Shown here piece by piece: positions 24,070 to 33,097 of a stretch of DNA of 51,002 nt. Source of the DNA: Algicola sp. (GTDB taxonomy: Bacteria > Bacteroidota > Bacteroidia > Flavobacteriales > Flavobacteriaceae); contig JAAEZI010000021.1 of assembly GCA_018222915.1 (NCBI GenBank), positions 1 to 51,002 on the forward strand, in the 5' to 3' direction. The notes under the pieces were generated by a model that was not told where the DNA came from, ran no database searches, and worked only from the letters and a program-made list of their open reading frames with translations. The translations under genes were made by a program, and so were the position numbers. Positions within the stretch are counted from its first letter, which is position 1; each line of letters begins with the position of its first letter.

Positions 24070-24615
24070 ATGAACACATCAATCAAAACTATAATCAAGT
24101 TATTAATTTTGGTTGTGACTTTACAGAGTTGCAACCAAGATTTAACGCTTCAGTCCTATTATGTTGATCATGAATTGTCACCGGGATTTACCTCTTTGGA
24201 CGTTCCTGTGAGTATCTTGAATATTGACGAGGAACAGTTGTCTGAAGAGTTAAAAGAAGCTTATGAATCTGTTGAAAAATTAAGTGTTTTAGCTTTTTTA
24301 AAAGACAGTGTCAATGCCTCTAAAATGGAAGTGGAAATTGCAAAAGTACAAGCGATTCTTAAAGATCCTAAGTATGAAGAATTAATGCGTGGTGGAAATT
24401 CTACAGAAGGGAAATTTGTCATCAAATGTATTGGTGATGGTGAAGATGTTGATGAATTTATACTTTTTGGAAACTCTGAGGAATCGGGATTTGCCGTAGT
24501 ACGCATTTTAGGAGATGATATGAATTTCAACAAGATTATGAAATTGTCATCTGTATTGGAAGAAGGTGATTTTCAACAAGGACAATTAAAACAAATAAGT
24601 AACTTCTTTAAATAA
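24070..24615 (+). CDS. DUF4252-family lipoprotein
   Basis: 181 residues with a lipoprotein signal (lipidated Cys in TLQSCNQD, about residue 21). The body is a diverged DUF4252 domain (VEKLSVLAFLKDS, GEDVDEFILFGNSEESGFAVVRILGDDMNF). It appears paralogous to the gene immediately upstream but is membrane-anchored where the other is soluble. Last gene of the sigma operon, followed by a terminator. Confidence 0.82.
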   Translation: MNTSIKTIIKLLILVVTLQSCNQDLTLQSYYVDHELSPGFTSLDVPVSILNIDEEQLSEELKEAYESVEKLSVLAFLKDSVNASKMEVEIAKVQAILKDPKYEELMRGGNSTEGKFVIKCIGDGEDVDEFILFGNSEESGFAVVRILGDDMNFNKIMKLSSVLEEGDFQQGQLKQISNFFK

Positions 24616-24646
24616 ACTTATCACAGATATTTATTTAATGTTAATG

Positions 24647-24686
24647 AACCACCTTAGGTCTGACTACTTAGGGTGGTTTTCTTTTT
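24647..24686 (+). terminator. Terminator of the sigma/DUF4252 operon
   Basis: AACCACC (24647-24653) pairs with GGTGGTT (24672-24678), followed by TTCTTTTTC. The right arm overlaps the 3' end of the convergent small membrane protein gene. Confidence 0.7.
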
Positions 24687-24861
24687 CAGAATCCTTCAAG
24701 ATAATCATGACTAGATATACGGCCAGTAATGCGAATGCCAAAAAGAGAATGGCTTTTACGATTAAATAATCTAAAATATCTAAGACACCAGCGATAAAAA
24801 AGCCTACAACTATGAGCCCTGAGTAAATTAAGGTCAACGTATTTCGTGTCGGTTTTTTCAT
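24664..24861 (-). CDS. Small two-helix membrane protein
   Basis: 65 residues. Two hydrophobic helices (about 9-30, LTLIYSGLIVVGFFIAGVLD; about 35-55, VKAILFLAFALLAVYLVMII) with a basic N-terminus (MKKPTRN) and a charged tail (KDSEKENHPK). Family not recognised. It starts 5 nt after purB ends and is presumably on the same transcript. Codon use and topology look like a genuine gene. Confidence 0.75.
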   Translation of the reverse strand: MKKPTRNTLTLIYSGLIVVGFFIAGVLDILDYLIVKAILFLAFALLAVYLVMIILKDSEKENHPK

Positions 24862-24866
24862 GCTAT

Positions 24867-26210
24867 TTAAATGCCTGTATAATTGCTTGGGCTGATGGCT
24901 TTTAATTCTGATTTTATGGCGTCAGAGACTGCTAAGGTATCAATAAATTCTGAAATGGATTGTTCGTTGATTGTGTCATTGGTTCGGGTTAAGCCTTTTA
25001 AAGCTTCATATGGATTGGGATAACCTTCACGTCGAAGGATGGTTTGAATAGCCTCTGCAACAACAGCCCAATTATTTTCTAGATCTTGTGCAAATTTACT
25101 TTCATTCAGTAATAACTTGTTCAAGCCTTTTAGCGTCGATTTAAATCCAATTAATGTGTGGCCAAAAGGAACACCTACATTTCGCAATACTGTACTATCT
25201 GTCAAATCACGTTGTAATCTGGATATAGGTAATTTTGCAGATAAGTGTTCAAAAATGGCATTGGCAATTCCTAAATTACCTTCGGAATTTTCAAAATCAA
25301 TAGGATTCACTTTGTGTGGCATGGCGCTACTACCAACTTCCCCTTTTTTAATTTTCTGTTTGAAGTAGTCCATAGAGACATAAGTCCAAATATCACGATC
25401 TAAATCTATAATGATTGTATTGATACGTTTCAAGGCGTCAAATAAAGCTGCCATATGATCATAATGCTCAATTTGAGTGGTTGGAAACGAATGTTGCAAT
25501 CCTAATTTTGTTTGCACGAATTCGGTTCCGAAAGCTTTCCAATCTACAGATGGGTAAGCGACTTTATGCGCATTGAAATTTCCAGTGGCACCTCCAAATT
25601 TAGCAGCACTTGGAATGTCATTTAATAAATTGAATTGCTCTTCCAACCGCACAGCAAATACTTGAATTTCCTTGCCTAATCGCGTAGGAGAGGCAGGTTG
25701 TCCATGGGTTCTTGCCAACATAGGAATCGACTTCCATTCTTCGGCTAAGGACTTTAATTTTTCTAAAACCTCTAAATATTCTGGTACATAGACATCGTTC
25801 ATAGCTTCCTTTATACTCAAAGGAATCGCGGTATTATTGATGTCTTGTGATGTCAATCCAAAATGTATAAACTCTTTGTATTGTGAAAGATGGAGCTTGT
25901 CAAATTGTTCTTTGATAAAATACTCCACAGCCTTTACATCATGATTCGTAATGGCTTCTATTTTCTTAATCGCTTGTGCATCATTCGTTGTGAAGCCTTT
26001 ATAAATGGCTCTTAAATCATCAAACACCTTAGAGTCGATATCAGCGAGTTGAGGTAATTTGAGCTCACATAAGGCGATGAAATATTCAATTTCAACCAAA
26101 ACGCGATATTTTATGAGTGCTTCTTCAGAAAAATAGGGCGCTAGTTTATCGACTTTATTACGATATCTGCCATCTATAGGTGAGATAGCATTGAGAGATG
26201 AAATTGACAT
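24867..26210 (-). CDS. purB: Adenylosuccinate lyase
   Basis: 447 residues. Cleaves SAICAR and adenylosuccinate in purine synthesis (two steps), homotetrameric and cytoplasmic. The fumarase/aspartase superfamily signature GSSAMPHKVNPIDFENSEGNL is present near residue 295, HGQPASPTRLGKE near residue 170, and the start SISSLNAISPIDGRY is typical of bacterial PurB. Length is normal. Followed by a small membrane protein gene at 5 nt. A HEAT-like protein gene lies upstream on the same strand. Confidence 0.97.
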   Translation of the reverse strand: MSISSLNAISPIDGRYRNKVDKLAPYFSEEALIKYRVLVEIEYFIALCELKLPQLADIDSKVFDDLRAIYKGFTTNDAQAIKKIEAITNHDVKAVEYFIKEQFDKLHLSQYKEFIHFGLTSQDINNTAIPLSIKEAMNDVYVPEYLEVLEKLKSLAEEWKSIPMLARTHGQPASPTRLGKEIQVFAVRLEEQFNLLNDIPSAAKFGGATGNFNAHKVAYPSVDWKAFGTEFVQTKLGLQHSFPTTQIEHYDHMAALFDALKRINTIIIDLDRDIWTYVSMDYFKQKIKKGEVGSSAMPHKVNPIDFENSEGNLGIANAIFEHLSAKLPISRLQRDLTDSTVLRNVGVPFGHTLIGFKSTLKGLNKLLLNESKFAQDLENNWAVVAEAIQTILRREGYPNPYEALKGLTRTNDTINEQSISEFIDTLAVSDAIKSELKAISPSNYTGI

Positions 26211-26232
26211 TGGTTGTGTGTTTTAGAAGGCG

Positions 26233-26240
26233 CAAAGATA
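26233..26240 (-). promoter_or_regulatory. Candidate -7 element for purB
   Basis: Minus-strand TATCTTTG matches TAnnTTTG, 22 nt before the purB ATG. No -33 TTG at the expected distance. Confidence 0.35.
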
Positions 26241-26270
26241 AGCATTTGATTGGCGATTTGCCATCTAGGA

Positions 26271-26840
26271 TTACGAATTTTTATTCAATTTTTTAAGTAT
26301 TTGTCGTGCTCTGGCTTTAAAACCTGAGCTTTGCATTTGATAATCGCGCTCTATGATCATACGTAATTCAGGATGTACCCAATCATGATCATTTCCAAAA
26401 AGAAATAAGGTATTCATAGCATAGGCCTTAGGTGCAATTTTTTCGTCATTAATCATCCAATCAAAACATGCTTCAATAATGCGTTCTTGGTGTTGACGAC
26501 TCAAAGAAGTCTTGATTCGGTTAGCGCCTTTCGCGTAATAAGCCTTTGCTAAATATTCACATATTTTAGCGACTGGACGTACAGCAGGATCCAAATGAAC
26601 CCGATGGATGTTCTCCGTAAATTCATCCAGATAAGGAATACAGGTTTCCAATTTTTCACCACACATGAACTCAAACACCCAAGCAGCTCGACAGGAGATT
26701 TTGTCGTCCACCATAAATAATATATCCAATAGCTTGGGAATTAGCTCAGGATGATTAATGACTAAATGCGCATAATGTAAACGCTTCTCCCTAGAATGAT
26801 TTACATACGTTAATTCTTTATAAAGTTCTTTTGTTGTCAA
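26271..26840 (-). CDS. HEAT-like helical protein, unknown function
   Basis: 189 residues, all helical by inspection, no signal peptide. Helical pairs such as LVINHPELIPKLLDILFMVDDKISCRAAWVFEFMC and IACFDWMINDEKIAPKAYAMNTLFLFGND look like degenerate HEAT/ARM repeats. It lies 60 nt upstream of purB on the same strand. Proteins of this type may be mislabelled 'adenylosuccinate lyase' because of that linkage; nothing in the sequence resembles the lyase fold. Perhaps a scaffold or adaptor. Function unknown. Confidence 0.75.
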   Translation of the reverse strand: MTTKELYKELTYVNHSREKRLHYAHLVINHPELIPKLLDILFMVDDKISCRAAWVFEFMCGEKLETCIPYLDEFTENIHRVHLDPAVRPVAKICEYLAKAYYAKGANRIKTSLSRQHQERIIEACFDWMINDEKIAPKAYAMNTLFLFGNDHDWVHPELRMIIERDYQMQSSGFKARARQILKKLNKNS

Positions 26841-26951
26841 GTTGTTTTTGTTAATTTTAGCGAACGTATGACATAAATATTATGGATTGTAAAACAAACC
26901 ATTCTTGGTTTCTTATGGATTCGAAATAGCTGTCTTTTAATTTCTAAAAAT

Positions 26952-27428
26952 ATGAAAATCGTAAAAAAAATACTAGTGGCTTTATTGTTTGTTTTTGTGG
27001 TCATGCAATTTTTTGGTCCAGACAGAAATCAAGGTGAATTAGCCTCTATTGATAACTTTATCGCCGATACTAATCCACCAGAAAAAGTTCATGGCATTTT
27101 AAAAAACACGTGTTTTGACTGTCATAGTGATGTCACAAGATATCCGTGGTATAGCAGTATTACACCTGTTAATTATTGGATGGCAGAGCATGTTGAAGAT
27201 GGAAAGAAACATTTCGATGTTTCAGACTGGGAAAATTACAGTGTAAAAAAGAAGCGCCACAAGTTGGAGGAATTGATAGAGGAGGTGAAGGAGAAAAAAA
27301 TGCCTTTGGAATCATATACTTATACCCATGATGACGCCAAACTTACCGATGAAGAGATAAAAGCCATTGTAGAATGGGCAGAAATGGCACGATTTAGTTA
27401 TGTCATGCGTGAAGAACAACCACAATAG
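26952..27428 (+). CDS. Haem-binding domain protein, membrane-anchored
   Basis: 158 residues. One N-terminal membrane segment (about 5-22, VKKILVALLFVFVVMQFFG) is followed by a periplasmic haem_bd-type domain with one CFDCH site, then SDVTRYPWYSSITPVNYWM, KMPLESYTYTHDDAKL and LTDEEIKAIVEWAE. The Met in KKKMPL is the likely distal ligand. Such proteins are predicted periplasmic c-type haem carriers of unknown partner. Divergent from the HEAT-like gene; the glycosyltransferase gene begins 3-12 nt downstream. Confidence 0.88.
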   Translation: MKIVKKILVALLFVFVVMQFFGPDRNQGELASIDNFIADTNPPEKVHGILKNTCFDCHSDVTRYPWYSSITPVNYWMAEHVEDGKKHFDVSDWENYSVKKKRHKLEELIEEVKEKKMPLESYTYTHDDAKLTDEEIKAIVEWAEMARFSYVMREEQPQ

Positions 27429-27431
27429 GCA

Positions 27432-28682
27432 TTGCATCAATTGAAAAAGCTTTTAATCATAGGTTTCGTATGGCCTGAACCTAATAGTTCTGCAGCAGGT
27501 CAAAGAATGATGCAACTCATTTCCTTTTTTAAAAACCATGATTACCAGATTACTTTTGCTAGTGCTTGTAGCAAAACAGACAATGCCACGGATTTAATGG
27601 CAATGGCCATTGATAGTGTTCATATTCAATTGAATCATTCGAGCTTTGATACGTTCATATTAGACTTACAACCACAAATCGTTTTATTTGACAGGTTTAT
27701 GACCGAAGAACAATTTGGTTGGCGTGTATCTCAGCAGTGTCCGCAAGCACTTAAAATTTTGGATACTGAAGACTTACATTTTTTAAGACGTGCTAGACAA
27801 GATGGTGTTAAGCATGCTTCTGAAAGTATCGAACAGCATTTGATAAATGACACTACAAAACGAGAAATAGCCAGTATCTATCGATGTGATTTGAGTTTGA
27901 TTATCTCTAAAGCTGAAATGCGACTGCTCATGAATACGTTCAAATTGGATCCATCCTTATTACTTTACGTGCCCTTTTTATTGGATCCAATACCTCAGGA
28001 TGTCAAAATGGCGCTTCCAGGATTTACGTCGCGTGAGCACTTTATCAGTATTGGAAACTTTCTGCATGAACCCAATTATGATGCCTTGCTTTATTTGAAA
28101 CAATCCATATGGAAAGCTATTCGTAAGCAGCTGCCAACTGCAGAATTACACAATTATGGCGCTTATCGTTCTCAAAAGATTGACCAATTGCATAATGAAA
28201 AGGAAGGCTTCTTAATCAAAGGATTTGCAGAAAATGCACGTGAGGTCATGCAAGGAGCGAAAGTGCTTTTAGCACCACTGCGATTTGGAGCTGGATTAAA
28301 AGGAAAGCTGTTTGATGCTATGCAAAGTGGAACACCCTTTGTCTCAACAACTATAGGAACAGAGGGTATTATTGAAACGGATGATGATACCATGGTAGTC
28401 TGTGATGATCCAGAAAAATTTGTAGCGTCTGCTGTCGCGTTATATAAGGACCATACACTTTGGTCTGCACAACAAGACTTTGGTTTTGAGCTATTGGAAT
28501 CAGATTTTTCAAAAGACGATTATATCACTAAACTTACCGAAAGGTTACAGTGCTTAATGGCAGGTTTAGAAACACATCGACGACAAAATTTCATCGGTCA
28601 AATGTTGCAGCATCATACGATGCAAAGCACGAAATATATGAGTCGGTGGATCGAAGCAAAGCGATCTCAAAATAAGGCATAA
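27432..28682 (+). CDS. Glycosyltransferase, GT-B fold (family 4-like)
   Basis: 416 residues if started at the TTG at 27432; a second TTG at 27441 giving LKKLLIIGFVWPEPNSSAAG as the N-terminus is equally likely. No ATG fits. N-terminal Rossmann half (GQRMMQLISFFKNHDYQITFAS) and C-terminal nucleotide-sugar half with VLLAPLRFGAGLKGKLFDAM and GTPFVSTTIGTEGI, the GT4-type donor site including an E (in GTEG). It probably acts on a lipid or surface glycan in the cytoplasm. It is alone, not in a polysaccharide cluster, so the acceptor is unknown. Confidence 0.82.
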   Translation: MHQLKKLLIIGFVWPEPNSSAAGQRMMQLISFFKNHDYQITFASACSKTDNATDLMAMAIDSVHIQLNHSSFDTFILDLQPQIVLFDRFMTEEQFGWRVSQQCPQALKILDTEDLHFLRRARQDGVKHASESIEQHLINDTTKREIASIYRCDLSLIISKAEMRLLMNTFKLDPSLLLYVPFLLDPIPQDVKMALPGFTSREHFISIGNFLHEPNYDALLYLKQSIWKAIRKQLPTAELHNYGAYRSQKIDQLHNEKEGFLIKGFAENAREVMQGAKVLLAPLRFGAGLKGKLFDAMQSGTPFVSTTIGTEGIIETDDDTMVVCDDPEKFVASAVALYKDHTLWSAQQDFGFELLESDFSKDDYITKLTERLQCLMAGLETHRRQNFIGQMLQHHTMQSTKYMSRWIEAKRSQNKA

Positions 28683-28707
28683 AAAAACCCGAAACAGGGT
28701 TCGGGTT
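28679..28707 (-). terminator. Rho-independent terminator of yebC
   Basis: AACCCGAA / TTCGGGTT (28686-28693 and 28700-28707), 8-bp stem. On the minus strand it runs into a T-tract of about seven. It also lies just past the convergent glycosyltransferase gene. Confidence 0.85.
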
Positions 28708-28727
28708 GTAAAATTATTTAAGAAAAT

Positions 28728-29450
28728 TTATTCTTCTGTGGATTCTTCCATGGTGTGATAGACATTTTGAACATCATCATCTTCTTCCAGTTTTTCCAAA
28801 AGTTTTTCAACATCTTCGGCTTCTTCAGGTGTAAGCTTTTTAGTGACTTGCGGGATACGTTCAAAACCAGAGGATAGTATTTCGATACCACGAGATTCCA
28901 ATTCTGCTTGTATGGCTCCAAAGCTTTCGAAAGGTGCATAAATCAATATACCGTCGTCATCAGCAAACACCTCTTCAGCACCATAATCTATAAATTCAAG
29001 TTCAATTTCTTCCGGATCTAAACCTTCAGCATCGATTCTAAAATTACAAGTATGATCAAACATAAACACCACCGAACCGGAAGTTCCTAAACTACCATCA
29101 CACTTATTAAAGTAACTTCTAACATTGGCTACTGTTCGCGTATTGTTATCTGTAGCTGTCTCTACTAAAACAGCAATACCATGCGGTGCATAGCCCTCAA
29201 AAACCACTTCCTTATAATCACCTTGAGATTTATCAGACGCTCGCTTGATGGCGCGTTCAATATTATCTTTAGGCATATTAACGGCTTTCGCATTTTGAAT
29301 GACGGCACGTAAGCGAGAATTTGCATCAGGATCTGGACCACCTTCTTTTACAGCCATAACAATGTCTTTGCCAATACGCGTAAAGGCTTTACTCATTGCA
29401 GACCATCGTTTCATTTTCCTTGCTTTGCGAAATTCAAAAGCTCTTCCCAT
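28728..29450 (-). CDS. yebC: YebC/PmpR-family protein
   Basis: 240 residues. MGRAFEFRKARKMKRWSAMSKAFTRIGKDI at the start, GPDPDANSRLRAVIQNAKAVNMPKDNIERAIKR, and YAPHGIAVLVETATDNNTRTVANVR are hallmark segments of the family. Members are described as transcriptional regulators and, more recently, as translation factors helping ribosomes through difficult sequences. The C-terminus is acidic (LEKLEEDDDVQNVYHTMEES). It has its own promoter and terminator, so it is monocistronic. Confidence 0.96.
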   Translation of the reverse strand: MGRAFEFRKARKMKRWSAMSKAFTRIGKDIVMAVKEGGPDPDANSRLRAVIQNAKAVNMPKDNIERAIKRASDKSQGDYKEVVFEGYAPHGIAVLVETATDNNTRTVANVRSYFNKCDGSLGTSGSVVFMFDHTCNFRIDAEGLDPEEIELEFIDYGAEEVFADDDGILIYAPFESFGAIQAELESRGIEILSSGFERIPQVTKKLTPEEAEDVEKLLEKLEEDDDVQNVYHTMEESTEE

Positions 29451-29483
29451 GATTTTTCTTATTTATATCGTTTTAATTCGATT

Positions 29484-29514
29484 CAAAATTATTGAAATTA
29501 TAGCTAACAGACAA
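29484..29514 (-). promoter_or_regulatory. Promoter of yebC
   Basis: On the minus strand: TTG (29514-29512), 20-nt spacer, TAATTTTG (29491-29484), close to the Bacteroidota TTTG / TAnnTTTG consensus. The leader to the ATG at 29450 is about 27 nt. Confidence 0.55.
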
Positions 29515-29523
29515 TACCCATGC

Positions 29524-30558
29524 TTAATCATTTGGGATGTGTTTAGACAAAAAGTTGGCATTTGTGTTATTGAGGCTATTGATCATATTTTGTCGCTCAT
29601 TATTCAGCTCTGTATTGGTCTTATTGTAATTATTCACGGCTTTATTAATAGCTTTCACTTTTTTGTTATAGTTATCAATTTGTTCCTTAGTTCGTTTTTT
29701 TTCAGGTGTTTGTTCTAAATTGGATTTTATAGATTCAAAATCTTCATTTAAAATTAAAAATTCAGTGATTTGAGGTATTTTATTTTCACTTTCATCAATA
29801 AAAAATTCAAAGGCATTTTTTGTTGCTTTGATAATGGAGTCGTCGTTGTTATAAGCTGTTTGCGTTTCTAAGATTTCTAGGCCTTCATTGGCTGACACAC
29901 TCAGGGCATTGGCATTTTGCTGAATCGCGCTAACATTAGCTTCCTCAATAGCTTCCCACAAGTATATTTCATTCATGTAGACTTTAAAATAAATAAGGTA
30001 TAAGTCATTGTAATGCGTAAATACTTCATTAGAAAGTTTCATTTTATTTCCTAAATCCGTTTCGCTTTCAATGATGTCAATTTGGTGTTTAGCGGCAAAA
30101 TCGTAGAAGTTCTTTTCATATTCTTGTTGAGATTCCTCCATCTTTTTGTCAGCCATCTCTTGAGCAATAATGTAAGCTTCCATGGCATCATAGGATTGTT
30201 CGGCGACTGCTTTCATATCAATGATCTTTGCATAATCCTGGTTGAGTAAATCCTTTTTAAAAATGAGCTGTTCTAAAACTTTATTTTTATAATCGTCACC
30301 GTCAAAACCTTCCGCTTTTTGAATTTTTGCGATAGCACGCTCCATTGATTTTAGAAGATTTTGTCGCTTACCATTGATACTTCTGTCGCTCTTACTGTGG
30401 GCAATTGCTTTGGTATATTTCCACATGTTTTTAATGATGGTCTGTTGTTCAGCACCTATAAAGTCTAGGTATTCTGCGGCATTATTAAATTTTTGCGCGT
30501 TCGAGAATTGAACAACTAAGAATAATGTGACGGTAAGTTTTAAAGTAATGGTTTTCAT
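29524..30558 (-). CDS. Secreted helical protein, LIC11966-like
   Basis: 344 residues. Signal peptide ending QFSNAQ, then long charged helices throughout (KMEESQQEYEKNFYDFAAK and similar), ending in Asn-rich sequence (NERQNMINSLNNTNANFLSK). AEYLDFIGAEQQTIIKNMWKYTKAIAHS near the N-terminus fits proteins I associate with the 'LIC11966 family surface protein' label; I hold this loosely. It starts 2 nt after the Prc-type protease gene and is co-transcribed with it. Possibly a substrate or partner of that protease. Confidence 0.6.
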   Translation of the reverse strand: MKTITLKLTVTLFLVVQFSNAQKFNNAAEYLDFIGAEQQTIIKNMWKYTKAIAHSKSDRSINGKRQNLLKSMERAIAKIQKAEGFDGDDYKNKVLEQLIFKKDLLNQDYAKIIDMKAVAEQSYDAMEAYIIAQEMADKKMEESQQEYEKNFYDFAAKHQIDIIESETDLGNKMKLSNEVFTHYNDLYLIYFKVYMNEIYLWEAIEEANVSAIQQNANALSVSANEGLEILETQTAYNNDDSIIKATKNAFEFFIDESENKIPQITEFLILNEDFESIKSNLEQTPEKKRTKEQIDNYNKKVKAINKAVNNYNKTNTELNNERQNMINSLNNTNANFLSKHIPND

Positions 30559-30560
30559 GT

Positions 30561-32621
30561 TTAGTTTAAGGCGTTTAATTTGAGTAAGTCTTGAAGTATG
30601 GCTTGAGCTTCTTCTATATATATATCTTGTTTAATGTCTTTAAGAATGGTTTCGTTTAAACGCTTTTGGTCTTCATTATAACGCATCACTTCTTTTGTTG
30701 ATTGCGAGTTTTTGACTAAAAATCGAGATTGATGAACGTCCAGTGGTTGACTGATAGTGCTCCAATGTTGGCGATAATTCATCATTTCGTTATAGACATT
30801 ATCAAGCGTTAACTGGTATTCGGTATCCAAATTGAAATAGTTATTCAAAATCAATTGATTGAGTCCTTTTATCGCATCAAACGGAGTGTGATTTACTAAT
30901 CGGTTGAAACTTTTTTTCTTGAGCTCTAAAACGGGCAGTTTTTTTAGTTTAGGAAATTTGATGGTTTTACCTACCGTGTCGTTTTTAAGAGCGAAGGCTT
31001 CAAATTGCTCTTGAGTTTTAAAACCATCGTATAAATTAGGTAGAATGATGTCTGGCACAACGCCTTTAGATTGGTGGCTTTGTCCGGTCACCCGATAAAA
31101 TTTTTCAACCGTTAATTTTGAATAACCAAGTGTTTCATCTTCATCGAGCGGAAATATCACTTGAGCAGAAGCCTTGCCATGGGTTGTGGCTCCAACAATG
31201 ACGGCTCTGTTATAATCTTGCATAGAAGCCGCGAAAAATTCAGAAGCAGAAGCGCTGTAATTATTTACCAAAACGACTATGGGCTTTGTAAAAAGCGAGC
31301 CTCTGTTAAAGTCTTTAATGGTTATGGTCTCACCATTGTTGTATCTCAAAATGGACAGCGGACCTCTATTGATAAACATTCCAGAAAGATCTGCTGCCTC
31401 TTTCATGGAACCACCACCATTGAATCTTAAATCAAGAATCAAGCCTTCTATATTCTCTTTTTGTAGTTTGTATAATTCTTTGGCCACGTCATTCGCAAGT
31501 CCGAGGCCATTTGGAGAATCCATATCTGAATAAAAACTAGGAATACTGATATAGCCTACCTTTGATTGGTCTTCTATGATGAATCCAGAAACCGTATTAT
31601 CTTCAGTTTTGGTCTCGGTCTTCGTGAGTTCAATATCAAGAACAGGACCATTTTTCTTTTTTATTTTGAAGGTAATGGTGTTGTGCTTTTGATCAAATAA
31701 AAAGTCTATAACGTCTTCATTGGAAACACAATAAGTCTCCAGCGTTTGTGAGGTTGTTTGAAGTGATTTAATAACATCGTTGACTTCTATTTCACCGTTA
31801 TTGAAGGCGGCACTTCCAGGAGAAATATGTACGATGACAATATCACCATCATCGTTTTTTTCTGTGGTGATACCAAATGAAAATTGATGGTTAGATAGCG
31901 AACTTTCAAAAATTTCCTTTTCCGTAGGTGTAAAGAACGATGAATTTGGGTCGTGATAATGGAGATAGGCATTAAGAAAGGATTCTTTAACAAACGCATC
32001 AAGACTTCCCAGCTTATTTTGTAAAGCTTCTAACTGACAAATTTCTTTTTGAATGAGTTTGGGTTTCAGTTCTTTTTCTAGGTCTTTAAAGTCTGTTTTT
32101 AAACGGTCTAAAACCGAATCATTTTCTACTAACGCATATAAAATATTATAACGCATGCGCTTACTCCAATAGCTTTTAACGGCTTCCTTACTTCTAAAAT
32201 AAGGCCACTTAGAATCTTTTTTAAATCGTAAAGTATCTTTACCAGAATAGTCAAAAGTGACGGTTTCTAATGCTCTAAGAATATCTTTTGAATCCTCAAT
32301 GCGTTGATTCAAAACCTCGGCATATTTAGTGACGAACTCACAATTATTCGTATGGATATAATCATCTATTTGAAGGCGGTCGCTTTCAAAAACATCGATA
32401 TCTTCCTGCATAAATAAACGATTACTATCATCCAAGTTATCTAGGAATAAATCATAAACGCTACTCGATAAACTATCATTAATGACTTTAGGTTGGTAAT
32501 GATTAGATGTTACTAACTTCTGTAGCGCTTGTAACTGTTCACAAAAGCGTTGGTTGTCTTGAGAAAAACCGAATGACAACGAAAAACAGACACTTAAATA
32601 AAATACGGTGCGTTTAAGCAT
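30561..32621 (-). CDS. Tail-specific (carboxy-terminal processing) protease, Prc/Tsp type
   Basis: 686 residues, full length for the large Prc group. Signal peptide (about 1-20, ending GFSQ); N-terminal Tsp domain (LFLDNLDDSNRLFMQEDIDVFE); PDZ (DIVIVHISPGSAAFNNGEIEVNDVI); S41 core with GLILDLRFNGGGS, catalytic Ser in NNYSASASEFFAASMQDY and Lys in TTHGKASAQVIFP; C-terminal DUF3340-like helices. Periplasmic protease that degrades or trims proteins from their C-termini. Followed by the LIC11966-like gene after 2 nt. Confidence 0.95.
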   Translation of the reverse strand: MLKRTVFYLSVCFSLSFGFSQDNQRFCEQLQALQKLVTSNHYQPKVINDSLSSSVYDLFLDNLDDSNRLFMQEDIDVFESDRLQIDDYIHTNNCEFVTKYAEVLNQRIEDSKDILRALETVTFDYSGKDTLRFKKDSKWPYFRSKEAVKSYWSKRMRYNILYALVENDSVLDRLKTDFKDLEKELKPKLIQKEICQLEALQNKLGSLDAFVKESFLNAYLHYHDPNSSFFTPTEKEIFESSLSNHQFSFGITTEKNDDGDIVIVHISPGSAAFNNGEIEVNDVIKSLQTTSQTLETYCVSNEDVIDFLFDQKHNTITFKIKKKNGPVLDIELTKTETKTEDNTVSGFIIEDQSKVGYISIPSFYSDMDSPNGLGLANDVAKELYKLQKENIEGLILDLRFNGGGSMKEAADLSGMFINRGPLSILRYNNGETITIKDFNRGSLFTKPIVVLVNNYSASASEFFAASMQDYNRAVIVGATTHGKASAQVIFPLDEDETLGYSKLTVEKFYRVTGQSHQSKGVVPDIILPNLYDGFKTQEQFEAFALKNDTVGKTIKFPKLKKLPVLELKKKSFNRLVNHTPFDAIKGLNQLILNNYFNLDTEYQLTLDNVYNEMMNYRQHWSTISQPLDVHQSRFLVKNSQSTKEVMRYNEDQKRLNETILKDIKQDIYIEEAQAILQDLLKLNALN

Positions 32622-32664
32622 AATGAATGGTAATGACGTGCAACATAATTAAAAGTGGTCAACT

Positions 32665-32955
32665 TCAGTCTTGTACTTCTACGATATCTTCGATGGCTTG
32701 GGCTAATTTGAAGTCTTTTTCAGTGACACCATTTACATCATGTGTTGACAATGAAATTTTAAGCACATTGTAAACGTTCGTCCATTCTGGATGATGATTT
32801 TGTGATTCACACTCGAAGGCAATTCTACTCATCGCGCTAAAACAATCTTTGAAATTGTCAAATTCAAATTCAGCATATAAGGTGTTGTTTCTGTGTTCCC
32901 AGTCAGGAAAGCGAAGTAATCGCTTTTCTATCGTTTCATCTTTCATTAAACTCAT
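32665..32955 (-). CDS. 4a-hydroxytetrahydrobiopterin dehydratase
   Basis: 96 residues. The family pattern is complete: ECESQNHHPEW, then VYNVLKISLSTHDVNGVTEKD, with the two adjacent His and the downstream His-Asp of the active site. It recycles the pterin cofactor after aromatic amino acid hydroxylation. No hydroxylase gene is visible in the window. The Met at codon 4 is an alternative start. Monocistronic. Confidence 0.93.
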   Translation of the reverse strand: MSLMKDETIEKRLLRFPDWEHRNNTLYAEFEFDNFKDCFSAMSRIAFECESQNHHPEWTNVYNVLKISLSTHDVNGVTEKDFKLAQAIEDIVEVQD

Positions 32956-33097
32956 AGGTAGGTATTTTAAATAAAAATAATGTATTTCTTATAAATATAA
33001 GGCATATTGATAACTGAGGCTATAAAAAAAGATAAAGCGAATGGTTTTTTCTTTGAAGTGATTTCATAAAGCTATTGCTTTCACAGAATGCCTAACC

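Noticed and set aside
26884-26931. 15-codon ORF before the haem-binding protein gene
   Set aside because: Too short, no composition signal and no overlap with the downstream start.
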